Assembly (NCBI GenBank): GCA_017940185.1 | Contig: JAGAZE010000021.1 | Coordinates: forward strand, 1 to 64,000 | DNA length: 64,000 nucleotides | Direction of reading: 5' to 3' | From: Bacteroidaceae bacterium | GTDB lineage: Bacteria > Bacteroidota > Bacteroidia > Bacteroidales > Bacteroidaceae | In this document: one piece after another, positions 27,911-36,015 of the stretch | Layout: every line of letters begins with the position of its first letter | How positions within the stretch are numbered: the stretch's first letter is position 1 | Notes under the pieces: generated by a model | What the model saw: the letters and a program-made list of their open reading frames with translations, nothing else | Databases searched by the model: none | Told to the model about the DNA's origin: nothing | Program-made: the position numbers and the translations under genes

Positions 27911-29910
27911 AGTTGTTGGCATTCGTTCATCCATAGCGTTACCATGGCATCGGAGGGCATCATCCACGCCCCGCGGGGCGACAGACACACACTGCCTACC
28001 TGCGGACCGTCGGGGAGGCATGAACGCTTAAATTGCTGAGTGAAGAAACGGCGACAGAACACCGTGAGCCATTTCTTTATCTCCTTATCACTATAGCGTG
28101 GTTGGTGTTGTTTGAAGGCATGTTGCGCAAGGAAGTACACCTTCTTTGGGGAAAAACCGTAGCGTAGCATGTAGAAGATGAAGAAGTCGTGCAACTCATA
28201 TGGTCCTACACTGTCTTCGGTCTTCTGCTTCTTGCCCGTCTTCTTATCCTCAGGCAGCAGCTCGGGCGATATGGGCGTTGCCACGATGTCGTCGAGCAGC
28301 TGGGCCACCGACTTTTGGGGGTTGCCGAATAGTTCCAGTTGCTCACTATCGGGCTGTTCGCATTGGCTGGCCACATGTTTCACCAGTTGGCGCACGAGGG
28401 TCTTCGGCACGCCGGCGTTGACACCGTACATCGACATATGGTCGCCGTTGTAGGTGGCCCATCCCAGTGCCAGTTCGCTCAGGTCGCCTGTGCCTACCAC
28501 GATGGCGTTCTCTTCGTTGGCCACGTCCATGAGTATCTGCGTGCGTTCGCGCGCTTGTGCGTTTTCGTAGGTCACATCATGGCGTTGCATGTCGTGGCCG
28601 ATATCGGTGAAGTGTTGCTCTACTGCTTTGGCTATACTTATCTCGCGCGTGGTAATACCCAATGCTTCCATCAGCTGCACTGCATTGTCGTGCGTGCGGC
28701 TGCTAGTGCCGAAACCTGGCATGGTGATGCCTACGATGCCTTTGCGGTCGAGGTGCAGCGCATCGAAGGCACGCACTGTCACTAGCAGCGCCAGTGTGGA
28801 GTCGAGTCCGCCGCTGATGCCTATCACCACCTTCTGACAACCGATGTGCTGCATGCGGCGAGCCAGCCCGAGAGATTGTATTTGGAGTATCTCCTCATAG
28901 GTTTCCTCCTTTTCCACTTCTTCAGGAATGAAGGGCAGTGGGCGCAGTGGACGCAACAAGGGTGCGGTGAGACTGAGTTCTGTTTGCTCCTCAAGGCAGT
29001 ACACCTCGGTGTCTGTCACATTTTCCGGTTGTGCATGGTGTCTGTCTCCCATCTGTGGGGCATCATAGTCGTTGCGGCGGCGCTCGTGACGCAGCAACTC
29101 GATGTCAATATCGGCATACACCACTTGCGGTTCCATGCTGAAGCGTTTGCCTTCGGCGAGCAGATGTCCGTCTTCATATACCATTGCACAACCGCCACAC
29201 ACGCCGTCGGTGGTGCTCTCGCCGTAGCCGCTGCTGCTGTATACATAGGCCGTGTGCAGGCGGGCACTCTGCTGCTTCACCATCTCATGCACATAGCGAT
29301 GTCGTCCGACGAGGTCGACATGACTGGCGAGGCCTACTACAAAGTCGGCACGAGCAGCCGTCAGCCGGGTACTCATAGGGGTGGAAGCCCACAGGTCGGT
29401 TCCTATTTCTATTCCAAAGCTTGCTCCCTCTTTGAGATGCATCCGTTGAATTTTTGGGGTGAGTAGCAGTTGGTTGCCTGCCAGTTCCACTGTGCACTGC
29501 TGCAACTGTCGGGCTGAGGCGAACCATCGTGTCTCGCCACCGTCGGCGCCTGTGCTTAGGTAGGTCTTAGGCACGAGAGCGTCCACCTTGCCGTCGCACA
29601 CCACGGCGGCACAGTTGAAGAGTTGTCCGCTGGCACACACGGGCAGACCTGCCACCACCGCTATGCCCTTGTTCTCGGTATGCTCCAGCAAGCGTATCAG
29701 CGCCGCTTGTGTCTGCTCATGCAACAGTTGCTGCTGAAAGAGGTCTTGGCAACTGCTGCCTGTCAGACTCAACTCGGGAAAAACTATCAGCGATGCATGC
29801 TGTGCTGTGGCAGCATCAATGAGGGGCAGCATCTGCTCTACGTTGTAGTGTGGGTCGGCCACGCGCACCTGAGGTACGGCACTGGCCACGCGTATCATTC
29901 CATGTCGCAT
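27907..29910 (-). CDS. nadE: Glutamine-dependent NAD+ synthetase
   Basis: A 667-residue two-domain enzyme that amidates nicotinate adenine dinucleotide to NAD+. The N-terminal nitrilase-type glutaminase domain (about 1-300: IVFPELSLTGSSCQDLF with the Glu, LVPKTYL with the Lys) supplies ammonia. The C-terminal synthetase carries the PP-loop ISGGLDSTLALL, then VGTGDLSELALGWATYNGDHMSMYGVN. In this class the glutaminase Cys lies near residue 175; I could not assign it here with certainty (the expected segment reads FGIEIGTDLWASTP). Coupled to the DUF4105 gene by a four-base overlap. Confidence 0.93.
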   Translation of the reverse strand: MRHGMIRVASAVPQVRVADPHYNVEQMLPLIDAATAQHASLIVFPELSLTGSSCQDLFQQQLLHEQTQAALIRLLEHTENKGIAVVAGLPVCASGQLFNCAAVVCDGKVDALVPKTYLSTGADGGETRWFASARQLQQCTVELAGNQLLLTPKIQRMHLKEGASFGIEIGTDLWASTPMSTRLTAARADFVVGLASHVDLVGRHRYVHEMVKQQSARLHTAYVYSSSGYGESTTDGVCGGCAMVYEDGHLLAEGKRFSMEPQVVYADIDIELLRHERRRNDYDAPQMGDRHHAQPENVTDTEVYCLEEQTELSLTAPLLRPLRPLPFIPEEVEKEETYEEILQIQSLGLARRMQHIGCQKVVIGISGGLDSTLALLVTVRAFDALHLDRKGIVGITMPGFGTSSRTHDNAVQLMEALGITTREISIAKAVEQHFTDIGHDMQRHDVTYENAQARERTQILMDVANEENAIVVGTGDLSELALGWATYNGDHMSMYGVNAGVPKTLVRQLVKHVASQCEQPDSEQLELFGNPQKSVAQLLDDIVATPISPELLPEDKKTGKKQKTEDSVGPYELHDFFIFYMLRYGFSPKKVYFLAQHAFKQHQPRYSDKEIKKWLTVFCRRFFTQQFKRSCLPDGPQVGSVCLSPRGAWMMPSDAMVTLWMNECQQL

Positions 29911-29923
29911 GAGGGGGATGTGG

Positions 29924-29959
29924 GAATTAAGAATTAAGGGTTAAGAGTTAAGAATTAAG
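29924..29959. repeat. Short GAATTAA/GAGTTAA repeat tract
   Basis: Five near-copies of a 7-8 bp unit ending in TTAAG lie in the 109-bp gap between nadE and the Smr gene. There is no hairpin and no promoter box. Probably simple-sequence expansion. Confidence 0.7.
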
Positions 29960-30019
29960 TGTTGGAGCCTGGGGCTAAACGAAGTATCACTTGTTTTTTA
30001 TGTGATGATTATCGTTCTC

Positions 30020-30664
30020 TCACTTCATCGTCACCTGCGTGGCACCATATCCATACTCGCTGAACGAGGCATCCTGATAGGGCAGGTGGGGATAGTAGTG
30101 TCGCAGTTCGTTAACCACCGCTTGTCGGAGCACACCCTGGCCTTTGCCGTGGATGAAGACTATCTTTTGTCCGCGATTGTTCTTGTGCTGCTCCAGAGTG
30201 TCGCGCATGATGCGTAGCTGATAGCGCAGTATGTCGCCGTTGCTCATTCCCGCTGTGGTCTCCAACACCTCGTGGGCATGCAGGTCGACGACAATGGGGG
30301 TGCCTCGACGCACAGAGGAATGCACGCTACGACCGTAGGCACCATGTTGAAGGTCTATTTTCTTCACGCTCGGTGTCGTCTCCTTAGCGGTAGTGTGCAA
30401 CACTTGCTTCAAGCGTTCCAGGCCTGTGGGCACTTCGGTTTCGGTGTTGGTCGAGACAGTGTTGGTGGTGGGTGCGTCATCGCCATGGGTGGTGTTGGGG
30501 GATTCTTCCCTTACAGCCTGCTCTACCACCACCAATTTATTGACGGGCATGGGCACCTCAAAGCCATCGGCATCTTCCACCATGGCTATCATCTTACTCT
30601 GAAATCGTGTCACGCGTCCGCCGCCCACTTCGTCGAGGAAACGCACCTTGTCGCCTATCTGCAT
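30020..30664 (-). CDS. Short Smr-domain protein (MutS2-like nuclease domain)
   Basis: A 214-residue protein. The N-terminal 50 residues form a small barrel (MQIGDKVRFLDEVGGGRV, EVPMPVNKLVVV) and the last 95 an Smr domain with VDLHAHEV and the HGKGQGVLR loop. Relatives in Bacteroides carry a DUF2027 domain between them; here a Thr/Asn-rich linker (about 55-100) takes its place, so this is a shortened form. Smr domains have nicking-endonuclease or RNA-cleaving activity in other proteins. The substrate here is unknown. It appears monocistronic. Confidence 0.78.
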   Translation of the reverse strand: MQIGDKVRFLDEVGGGRVTRFQSKMIAMVEDADGFEVPMPVNKLVVVEQAVREESPNTTHGDDAPTTNTVSTNTETEVPTGLERLKQVLHTTAKETTPSVKKIDLQHGAYGRSVHSSVRRGTPIVVDLHAHEVLETTAGMSNGDILRYQLRIMRDTLEQHKNNRGQKIVFIHGKGQGVLRQAVVNELRHYYPHLPYQDASFSEYGYGATQVTMK

Positions 30665-30749
30665 CGTTGTATGGGTTGATTGTGGCTACAAAGTTCGGCA
30701 AACATTATGTGAGAACAAAGCCCCACAAGAAAAAATAATCGCGATGCGT

Positions 30750-30781
30750 TTTGCTTTTTTAGTAAAATAATGTTAACTTTG
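30750..30781 (+). promoter_or_regulatory. Promoter of the SH3b protein gene
   Basis: TTTG at 30750-30753 and TAACTTTG at 30774-30781 are 20 bp apart, 42 bp before the start codon. Confidence 0.75.
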
Positions 30782-30823
30782 CCACATCGGTAACGCTATG
30801 TATCACTCAACAGACATACTATT

Positions 30824-31363
30824 ATGAACAATCATTCCTCTCTTCTACGCAATGCTTTGCTCATCGCACTGCTCTTTGTTGGCCAATCGCAGTTCACCTC
30901 TGCCTTTGCCAGCACGCGTTCGTCAGTAATGTTCAATATGTTGCAGCAAAGCGGCAATTACTATGTCATCATCAAAGGCAACAATGTTATCGGTCGTGAC
31001 GGTCCTGCCGGCACCGACGCTGGCTATCGCTTCAATAAGGGCGATCGCCTGCAATATGTGAAAAAGGACGGCAGTTGGTATCACTGCCGCGTCAACGGCC
31101 GGAATATCTGGGTCTCGACAAACTATGCCTCCCTTAACAAGAGAGCTAACGCTTCGGGATATAGTTCTGCCTCAGCAAATGGCACCGTGGTTATCACGGG
31201 TGACAGAGTGATAGCACGCGCCACACCAGGCGGCAAAGACACGGGTAAACGATTCTACAGCGGACAAAGGCTGCCCTACTATGGCAGCAACGGCTCATGG
31301 TATCGTGTATCATGGAAAGGCGCATACTATTGGGTTTCAAGCAATTATTCCTATGTGAGATAG
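30824..31363 (+). CDS. Exported protein with two bacterial SH3 domains
   Basis: A 179-residue protein with a signal peptide (about 1-29). Two SH3b repeats follow, at about 43-105 and 118-178, each ending in a SWYxxxxxGxxxWVSxNYxxL/V pattern. SH3b domains usually bind peptidoglycan or peptides, so a periplasmic or surface wall-binding role is inferred. No catalytic domain is attached. It has its own promoter and a strong terminator. Confidence 0.82.
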   Translation: MNNHSSLLRNALLIALLFVGQSQFTSAFASTRSSVMFNMLQQSGNYYVIIKGNNVIGRDGPAGTDAGYRFNKGDRLQYVKKDGSWYHCRVNGRNIWVSTNYASLNKRANASGYSSASANGTVVITGDRVIARATPGGKDTGKRFYSGQRLPYYGSNGSWYRVSWKGAYYWVSSNYSYVR

Positions 31364-31390
31364 CTCCGTCACTAATCCTTCCACACACTT

Positions 31391-31430
31391 ACATAGGGAT
31401 GCTCTCTGCATGAGGGCATCCCTATGTGTT
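31391..31430 (+). terminator. Terminator of the SH3b gene
   Basis: A 12-bp stem ACATAGGGATGC with its exact complement at 31416-31427, loop of 13 bases, 28 bp past the stop. The T tract is weak (GTT). Confidence 0.7.
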
Positions 31431-31508
31431 ATGCTGAACGCATACCTGTTGTCATCGTAAGTGATGCACGGACGAAGTAAATGTTGCTTCTATTATTAGT
31501 GTAAGAGC

Positions 31509-31618
31509 AACTGTTGCCCAATCACATTCCAACTGTTGCCCAATCGCACGCCAACTGTTGCCCAATCGCACGCCAACTGTTGCCCAATCACTATGCAAAT
31601 GTTCCCCAATGTGGGATA
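31509..31618. repeat. 22-bp tandem repeat array, locus 1
   Basis: Five head-to-tail units of exactly 22 bp start at 31509, 31531, 31553, 31575 and 31597; the consensus is AACTGTTGCCCAATCRCAYGCC. Units 2 and 3 are identical and unit 5 is degenerate. No spacers are present. The array lies in the 346-bp gap between the SH3b terminator and the ppiD terminator. The same unit recurs at 61149-61236. Confidence 0.95.
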
Positions 31619-31639
31619 ACCAATCAGATTCTAATACCG

Positions 31640-31686
31640 CAAAAAAACAAAGAGAGCGTATCTATATAAATAGACACACTCTCTTT
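31640..31686 (-). terminator. Terminator of the ppiD-like gene
   Basis: On the minus strand AAAGAGAG...CTCTCTTT, with inner pairing TCTA/TAGA, is followed by GTTTTTTTG. It lies 24 bp after the stop. Confidence 0.83.
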
Positions 31687-31709
31687 TTGTGCTTTCTGCT
31701 ATCTGGTCG

Positions 31710-33881
31710 TTAGAACATGTAGCGGTTGTCTTTTATCTGTGCATTGATCATCAGGTCTTGCTGGAAGGCAGTGAAGAAGCCTTGTGCAGTCTGTTGCACG
31801 CAACGCTGCATATACTCTATGCTGTTATACTTGCCGGGCAGCTGCTTACGGTCGGTCACCTGGAACACGTAGACAGCTGCAGTGCCTTTCACTACGTGGG
31901 AGGAGAATTGTCCTTTCTTCGTTGCAAAGACAGCACCGCTCAACGCTGGTTCGTTGGCCAACAGTTCAGGAATGACGGTATTGCTGTTGAAGGTAATCTG
32001 CTCAATGTGTGCCACCTTGGCACCTTTCTGCTTGGCTGCGGCAATGCTCTTCACGCCTTCAAGTTGCTTGATGAGCATTTCTGCTTTCTTGTCGCGCAGC
32101 ACCTCGGAACGTACCATGTCGGCCACTTCCTTGCGGTCCATGCTGAAATAGCCCTTCGGGTGTATGCCTGTGAGCACCATCAGCAACATTACTTCGTTGT
32201 TGTCGCCACACTTGAACACCTCCGACTTGTCGCCCACCTTGGCATTGAAGGCCCACTTCAGTGCCTCGCGGGTGCCACCGATACCGGCTACGTTCATGCC
32301 CGATGTGGTGAGGGCGGTGAGCTCGTTGACGGTATATCCTGCCTTGGGAGCATTGGCCTCAATGGACTTGAGATCCTTGTTGGAGGCGGCAAACTGTGTG
32401 AACTTGTTGTAGTACTGCTGCGATGTCTCGTCGCTGAAATCGATGCTACGCTTCACTACAGCCACCTGGTACTTGTCGGTCATGGCTTTGCGGTCTTCCA
32501 CCTTCAGAATGAGGTGTCCGTTGGGCACCTTGATGTTCTTCATCTCGCCCACGCCGAGGGTGTTGAGTGCTTCCACCACCTCCTTCTGGTCGGCTTGGTC
32601 GGCTACTATCTGTGCCATCTGTGTGCCGGTGATCCACTGTTTCTGTCCGGGTTGCTCATAGTATTTTTTTGCGATGGCTTCAAAGTCGGCTCCACCCTGC
32701 AGTGCGTTGAACACGCTGTCGGCACTCTTCTTTGCTTTCTCGGGTGTCTCGCCCACCACCATCATCGAGCGGTATTCCACGGAATCGGGCTGGCTCACCT
32801 TGCTAATCAGACGCACGATGTTGAGTGTGTTGTCGGCTGAGGTCTCAAAGGGTGCACTGGTGGCACCCACGGCCATGGAGTCAACCTTTGCTGCTATGTC
32901 GCGGGGCAGCACCGACTTAGGCACGGGCACGGGGATGTAGCGTGCACGCGACTGGCTCTGTGTGATAAGGCGTGTAGGGTCGGCCACGCTGTCGAGCTCG
33001 GCGCGATACTTGTTCATCTCGTCCATGAGTTTCTTGCGGTCGGCTGCCGAAGCCTGCTTCAGCACGGCAATATACTTCACCTCGCGCACCTCCTCGGGGG
33101 TATAGAAGCGCTCCTTCAGCTCTTCATACTTTGCCTTTAGGTCTTGGTCGGTCACCTTCACCTTGTTGTCGTTCACATTGCGATAAGCCAGGTAGGCAAG
33201 GTCTATGGTGCTTTCCTGCTTCTCGCCGTTGAAGGCCAGTTTGGCCTCCACCTCATTGGCTAGCATGCCTGCCTGTACGAGGGTGAAGTATTTCTCCTCG
33301 AGCAGACTCGTGCGCAGCTGTTCCTCCTTATAGAGCCAGTATTCGTACACGGGGCGCATCTGTTCGGCAGCCTGTGGGTTGGTGTTCTGTGCCTGCTTGT
33401 AGCTGGCGAGGAACTGCTTGAGTGCATTCACGTCGAAGCGTCCGTCGGTCTGGTTGTGGAACTGTGGTATGGGTACAGCCATCAGCAACTGGTGCTGTCC
33501 TTTAGCGATGATGCTGCTCACCTCGTTATCTGTAACAGTGAGTCCGAGCTTCTCAGCCTGTGCTGCCACGATGTGGTTGCTCAGATACACCTGCCATGCG
33601 GTGTTGCGCAACTCTTCATCGCTGAGCTCTGGCACGTTCATACCTGCTTGCAACTGCAAGTCGCGCTCGGTCTTGGCGGCCTCCACATAGCGTTCTACAT
33701 ACTTTTGATAGTCTACTGCGTTGACTTTTTCGCCACACAGTTCGGCAATGCGCTGTTTGCTGGCATTGCTCGTGCCTTCGCATCCTTTGAAGAAGTCGCC
33801 GGCAATGAAGCCAAAGAGACCGATACCGATAATGATAATCAGGATGGTGCCTCTGCTTCTGATTTTTCCTAATGCTGCCAT
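31710..33881 (-). CDS. ppiD: PpiD/SurA-like peptidylprolyl isomerase, membrane anchored
   Basis: A 723-residue periplasmic chaperone. One N-terminal transmembrane anchor (about 11-30, GTILIIIIGIGLFGFIAGDF) is followed by a SurA/PpiD-type helical domain (LCGEKVNAVDYQKYVERYVEAA) and a parvulin-like domain around 345-450 (VEYRSMMVVGETPEKAKKSADSVF, ILKVEDRK). The family folds outer-membrane proteins leaving the Sec translocon. The parvulin region is degenerate, so isomerase activity is uncertain. The promoter at 33957-33987 and terminator at 31640-31686 make it monocistronic. Confidence 0.87.
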   Translation of the reverse strand: MAALGKIRSRGTILIIIIGIGLFGFIAGDFFKGCEGTSNASKQRIAELCGEKVNAVDYQKYVERYVEAAKTERDLQLQAGMNVPELSDEELRNTAWQVYLSNHIVAAQAEKLGLTVTDNEVSSIIAKGQHQLLMAVPIPQFHNQTDGRFDVNALKQFLASYKQAQNTNPQAAEQMRPVYEYWLYKEEQLRTSLLEEKYFTLVQAGMLANEVEAKLAFNGEKQESTIDLAYLAYRNVNDNKVKVTDQDLKAKYEELKERFYTPEEVREVKYIAVLKQASAADRKKLMDEMNKYRAELDSVADPTRLITQSQSRARYIPVPVPKSVLPRDIAAKVDSMAVGATSAPFETSADNTLNIVRLISKVSQPDSVEYRSMMVVGETPEKAKKSADSVFNALQGGADFEAIAKKYYEQPGQKQWITGTQMAQIVADQADQKEVVEALNTLGVGEMKNIKVPNGHLILKVEDRKAMTDKYQVAVVKRSIDFSDETSQQYYNKFTQFAASNKDLKSIEANAPKAGYTVNELTALTTSGMNVAGIGGTREALKWAFNAKVGDKSEVFKCGDNNEVMLLMVLTGIHPKGYFSMDRKEVADMVRSEVLRDKKAEMLIKQLEGVKSIAAAKQKGAKVAHIEQITFNSNTVIPELLANEPALSGAVFATKKGQFSSHVVKGTAAVYVFQVTDRKQLPGKYNSIEYMQRCVQQTAQGFFTAFQQDLMINAQIKDNRYMF

Positions 33882-33956
33882 AGGTATTTATTGTTTTTGT
33901 TTGTTGATTATACTGTTGTATAAATAACAGTGTGCGCGCATGCGCACAAAGCGCCG

Positions 33957-33987
33957 CAAAGGTAATTATAAATTGACAATAAACAAT
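33957..33987 (-). promoter_or_regulatory. Promoter of the ppiD-like gene
   Basis: Minus-strand ATTG (33984-33987) and TACCTTTG (33957-33964) are 19 bp apart. The leader contains a 7-bp hairpin TGTGCGC/GCGCACA at 33931-33948. Confidence 0.65.
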
Positions 33988-34050
33988 TGTTGACTCACTT
34001 TTTTCCTCTTGTGTCTTGTTTTCATGGGCTTGGTCGGTCGCGTCAGGCTG

Positions 34051-35325
34051 TCATCCGTTGCTGTCGGGCAACACCTTGAGCCGCACCAGTTCGAGCCGTG
34101 TCTGTGTGCGTTGCAGTATGCGGCATTCGTAGCGTCCTATGCGCACCACCTCGTTGAGCTTGGGGAAGCTGCGGTAGGCATGCAGTATGAACCCACCCAG
34201 TGTCATATACTCGTCGCTCTCAGGCAGGTTGAGAGGGAAGAGTTCGTTAAGGCGGTCAATCTCCAATCGGGCAGAGAGTATGTATTCGTTGTCACCCACC
34301 TGCTTGGTCACGTAGTGTGTGCTGTCGTGCTCGTCTTCTATCTCACCGAATATCTCTTCCACGATATCTTCGAGTGCTACGAGTCCGGCGGTTCCTCCAA
34401 ACTCATCAACCACCACCGCCAACGATTTCTTCTGCTGCAGGAGCATCTGCATGAGTTTGCGCGCCGGCATGGTCTCGGGCACAAACGACAGGGTGCGCAG
34501 GTGGGTGTGCCAGTCGTCGGCAGGGCGAAACATCTCCTGGCTGTGTATGTAACCCACGATGTGGTCGATGTCGCCACGGTAGACCAGTATCTTACTGTGA
34601 CCGCTCTCAATGAAGCGCTGCCGCAGTTCGTCGCGTGTGGTGTCTTCGTCGACGGCATTGATTTCTGTGCGCGGTATCATACAGTCGCGCACCTTGGTCT
34701 CGGTAAAGTCGAGGGCGTTCTGGAAGAGCTGCACCTCGTCGTCAATGTCGGCTTGGTCGGCAGCGTTGTCAATGGTTTGCTGCACAAGGTAGTCGAGGTC
34801 TATGCGTGTGAATCCCTCGTTGTCGTTGCTTCGTTGCAGGTGTACCCCGAAGAGTCGCAACATGACTCGTGAGAGCAGTGTGGCAAAGCGTGCTATGGGC
34901 CACAGCAGCACGTAGCATATCCCCGCAGGCAGACTAAAGAGGGCGAAGAGGCGGTCGGCATTGTTCTTGAAGAGCAGTTTGGGCAGAAACTCGCCTGTGA
35001 AGAGCACGATGAGTGTTGAGAGCACGGTGTCTGCCAGCAGGCGACTGCCATCGTCGAGGGCGGCAAAGAGGGTGCTGTCGAAGAGCTTTGCAAAGAGGAT
35101 GCCATATACCACCAGCGCGATGTTGTTGCCCACGAGCATGGTGCTCACAAAGTTGTTGGGATGTCGGTAGAAGCGGCTGGTGAGTCGAGAAGTCCAGCTT
35201 CCACGTTCGCGCTCCACCTCCGCCAGCATGCGGTTGCTCGACACGAAGGCTATCTCCATGCCTGAGAAGAAAGCGGAGAACAGCAGGGAGATGAGTATGC
35301 CTATGATGAGGGATAGATACTGCAT
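34051..35325 (-). CDS. CNNM/CorC-type transporter with CBS domains (hemolysin-like)
   Basis: A 424-residue protein: an N-terminal DUF21 membrane domain with three or four helices (about 1-150; SAFFSGMEIAFVSSNRMLAE is diagnostic), two CBS domains (about 200-320; MIPRTEINAVDEDTTRDELRQ, YIHSQEMF) and a CorC_HlyC domain at the C-terminus (EDEHDSTHYVTKQVGDNEYILSARLEIDRLNELF). Relatives act in magnesium or divalent cation efflux; the hemolysin label is historical. It starts 6 bp after lptC, so both belong to one minus-strand unit. Confidence 0.92.
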   Translation of the reverse strand: MQYLSLIIGILISLLFSAFFSGMEIAFVSSNRMLAEVERERGSWTSRLTSRFYRHPNNFVSTMLVGNNIALVVYGILFAKLFDSTLFAALDDGSRLLADTVLSTLIVLFTGEFLPKLLFKNNADRLFALFSLPAGICYVLLWPIARFATLLSRVMLRLFGVHLQRSNDNEGFTRIDLDYLVQQTIDNAADQADIDDEVQLFQNALDFTETKVRDCMIPRTEINAVDEDTTRDELRQRFIESGHSKILVYRGDIDHIVGYIHSQEMFRPADDWHTHLRTLSFVPETMPARKLMQMLLQQKKSLAVVVDEFGGTAGLVALEDIVEEIFGEIEDEHDSTHYVTKQVGDNEYILSARLEIDRLNELFPLNLPESDEYMTLGGFILHAYRSFPKLNEVVRIGRYECRILQRTQTRLELVRLKVLPDSNG

Positions 35326-35331
35326 GGGGGC

Positions 35332-36015
35332 TTATCGTGTGCTCTTGGGTCGTGGTTGCATGGGTGTACGTGGCATGGGAGCGGGAGGCGGTGTGGTACC
35401 ATCGGCATGCGGTTTATCGTCCTTGCCCTCTATGTCGCCACGCTCAAACGAGCCCTTGGTGTTGCTGATGTAGTAGGTCGACATGCGCTCGTCGCTGCGG
35501 AAGTAGTTGCCTTCCAGCTGTCGCTCGGGCGTGATGAGCTGTGAGTAGCAGTTGGCCGACAGCTCATGCTTACCCTCATCCCAGATGAGTTCTTCGGAGA
35601 GGTAGCGCAGCCCATCTTTGGTGATGATGCGCACACGTCCGCGCAAGTGCCACTTGCGCAGCGAGGTGTAGTAGTAGGCGGTGTCGCATTGTATGTACGA
35701 CTCTACATGGTATTTCTGGTCAAACTGTTCCAGCAGTATACCCTTTTCGAAGAGCCACCGCGGTGGATTGACGGCGGTGTTGACATCCCACTGCTCGGTG
35801 ACAATGCGATACTTTATCACCCCTGAGTCGGACACCAAGGCATTTACTCCGTAGCTTGTCATCATCGCCATGCTGTCGCTGTCGTTGATGGCTGGTGCGG
35901 TGTGCCCGTCGTTGGCAGAGCAGGCCGCACAGAGCAGGGCCAGGCAGAGAAGTGCCGCGCCACAGGAGCGAAAGATATGGGAAGAAGGATGATGACGTCT
36001 TAGTCGAACTTCCAT
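35332..36015 (-). CDS. lptC: LPS export protein LptC-like lipoprotein
   Basis: A 227-residue protein with a lipobox (LLCAAC, about residues 26-31) and a LptC/OstA-like beta-jellyroll (SDSGVIKYRIVTEQWDV, RWLFEKGILLEQFD, LRGRVRIITKDGLRYLSEEL). It would pass lipopolysaccharide from the inner-membrane LptBFG complex to LptA. Bacteroidetes LptC is usually lipid-anchored in this way. A proline-rich tail ends it. The start at 36015 (an alternative at 36027) overlaps the upstream barrel gene by 16 bases, suggesting coupling. Confidence 0.85.
   Translation of the reverse strand: MEVRLRRHHPSSHIFRSCGAALLCLALLCAACSANDGHTAPAINDSDSMAMMTSYGVNALVSDSGVIKYRIVTEQWDVNTAVNPPRWLFEKGILLEQFDQKYHVESYIQCDTAYYYTSLRKWHLRGRVRIITKDGLRYLSEELIWDEGKHELSANCYSQLITPERQLEGNYFRSDERMSTYYISNTKGSFERGDIEGKDDKPHADGTTPPPAPMPRTPMQPRPKSTR

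Noticed and set aside
31509..31618. CRISPR-like 22-bp repeats
   Set aside because: The period equals the unit length, so there are no spacers.
31689..32840. 383-residue plus-strand open frame
   Set aside because: It is antisense to the ppiD-like gene and has shadow-frame composition; its start also lies in the ppiD terminator region.
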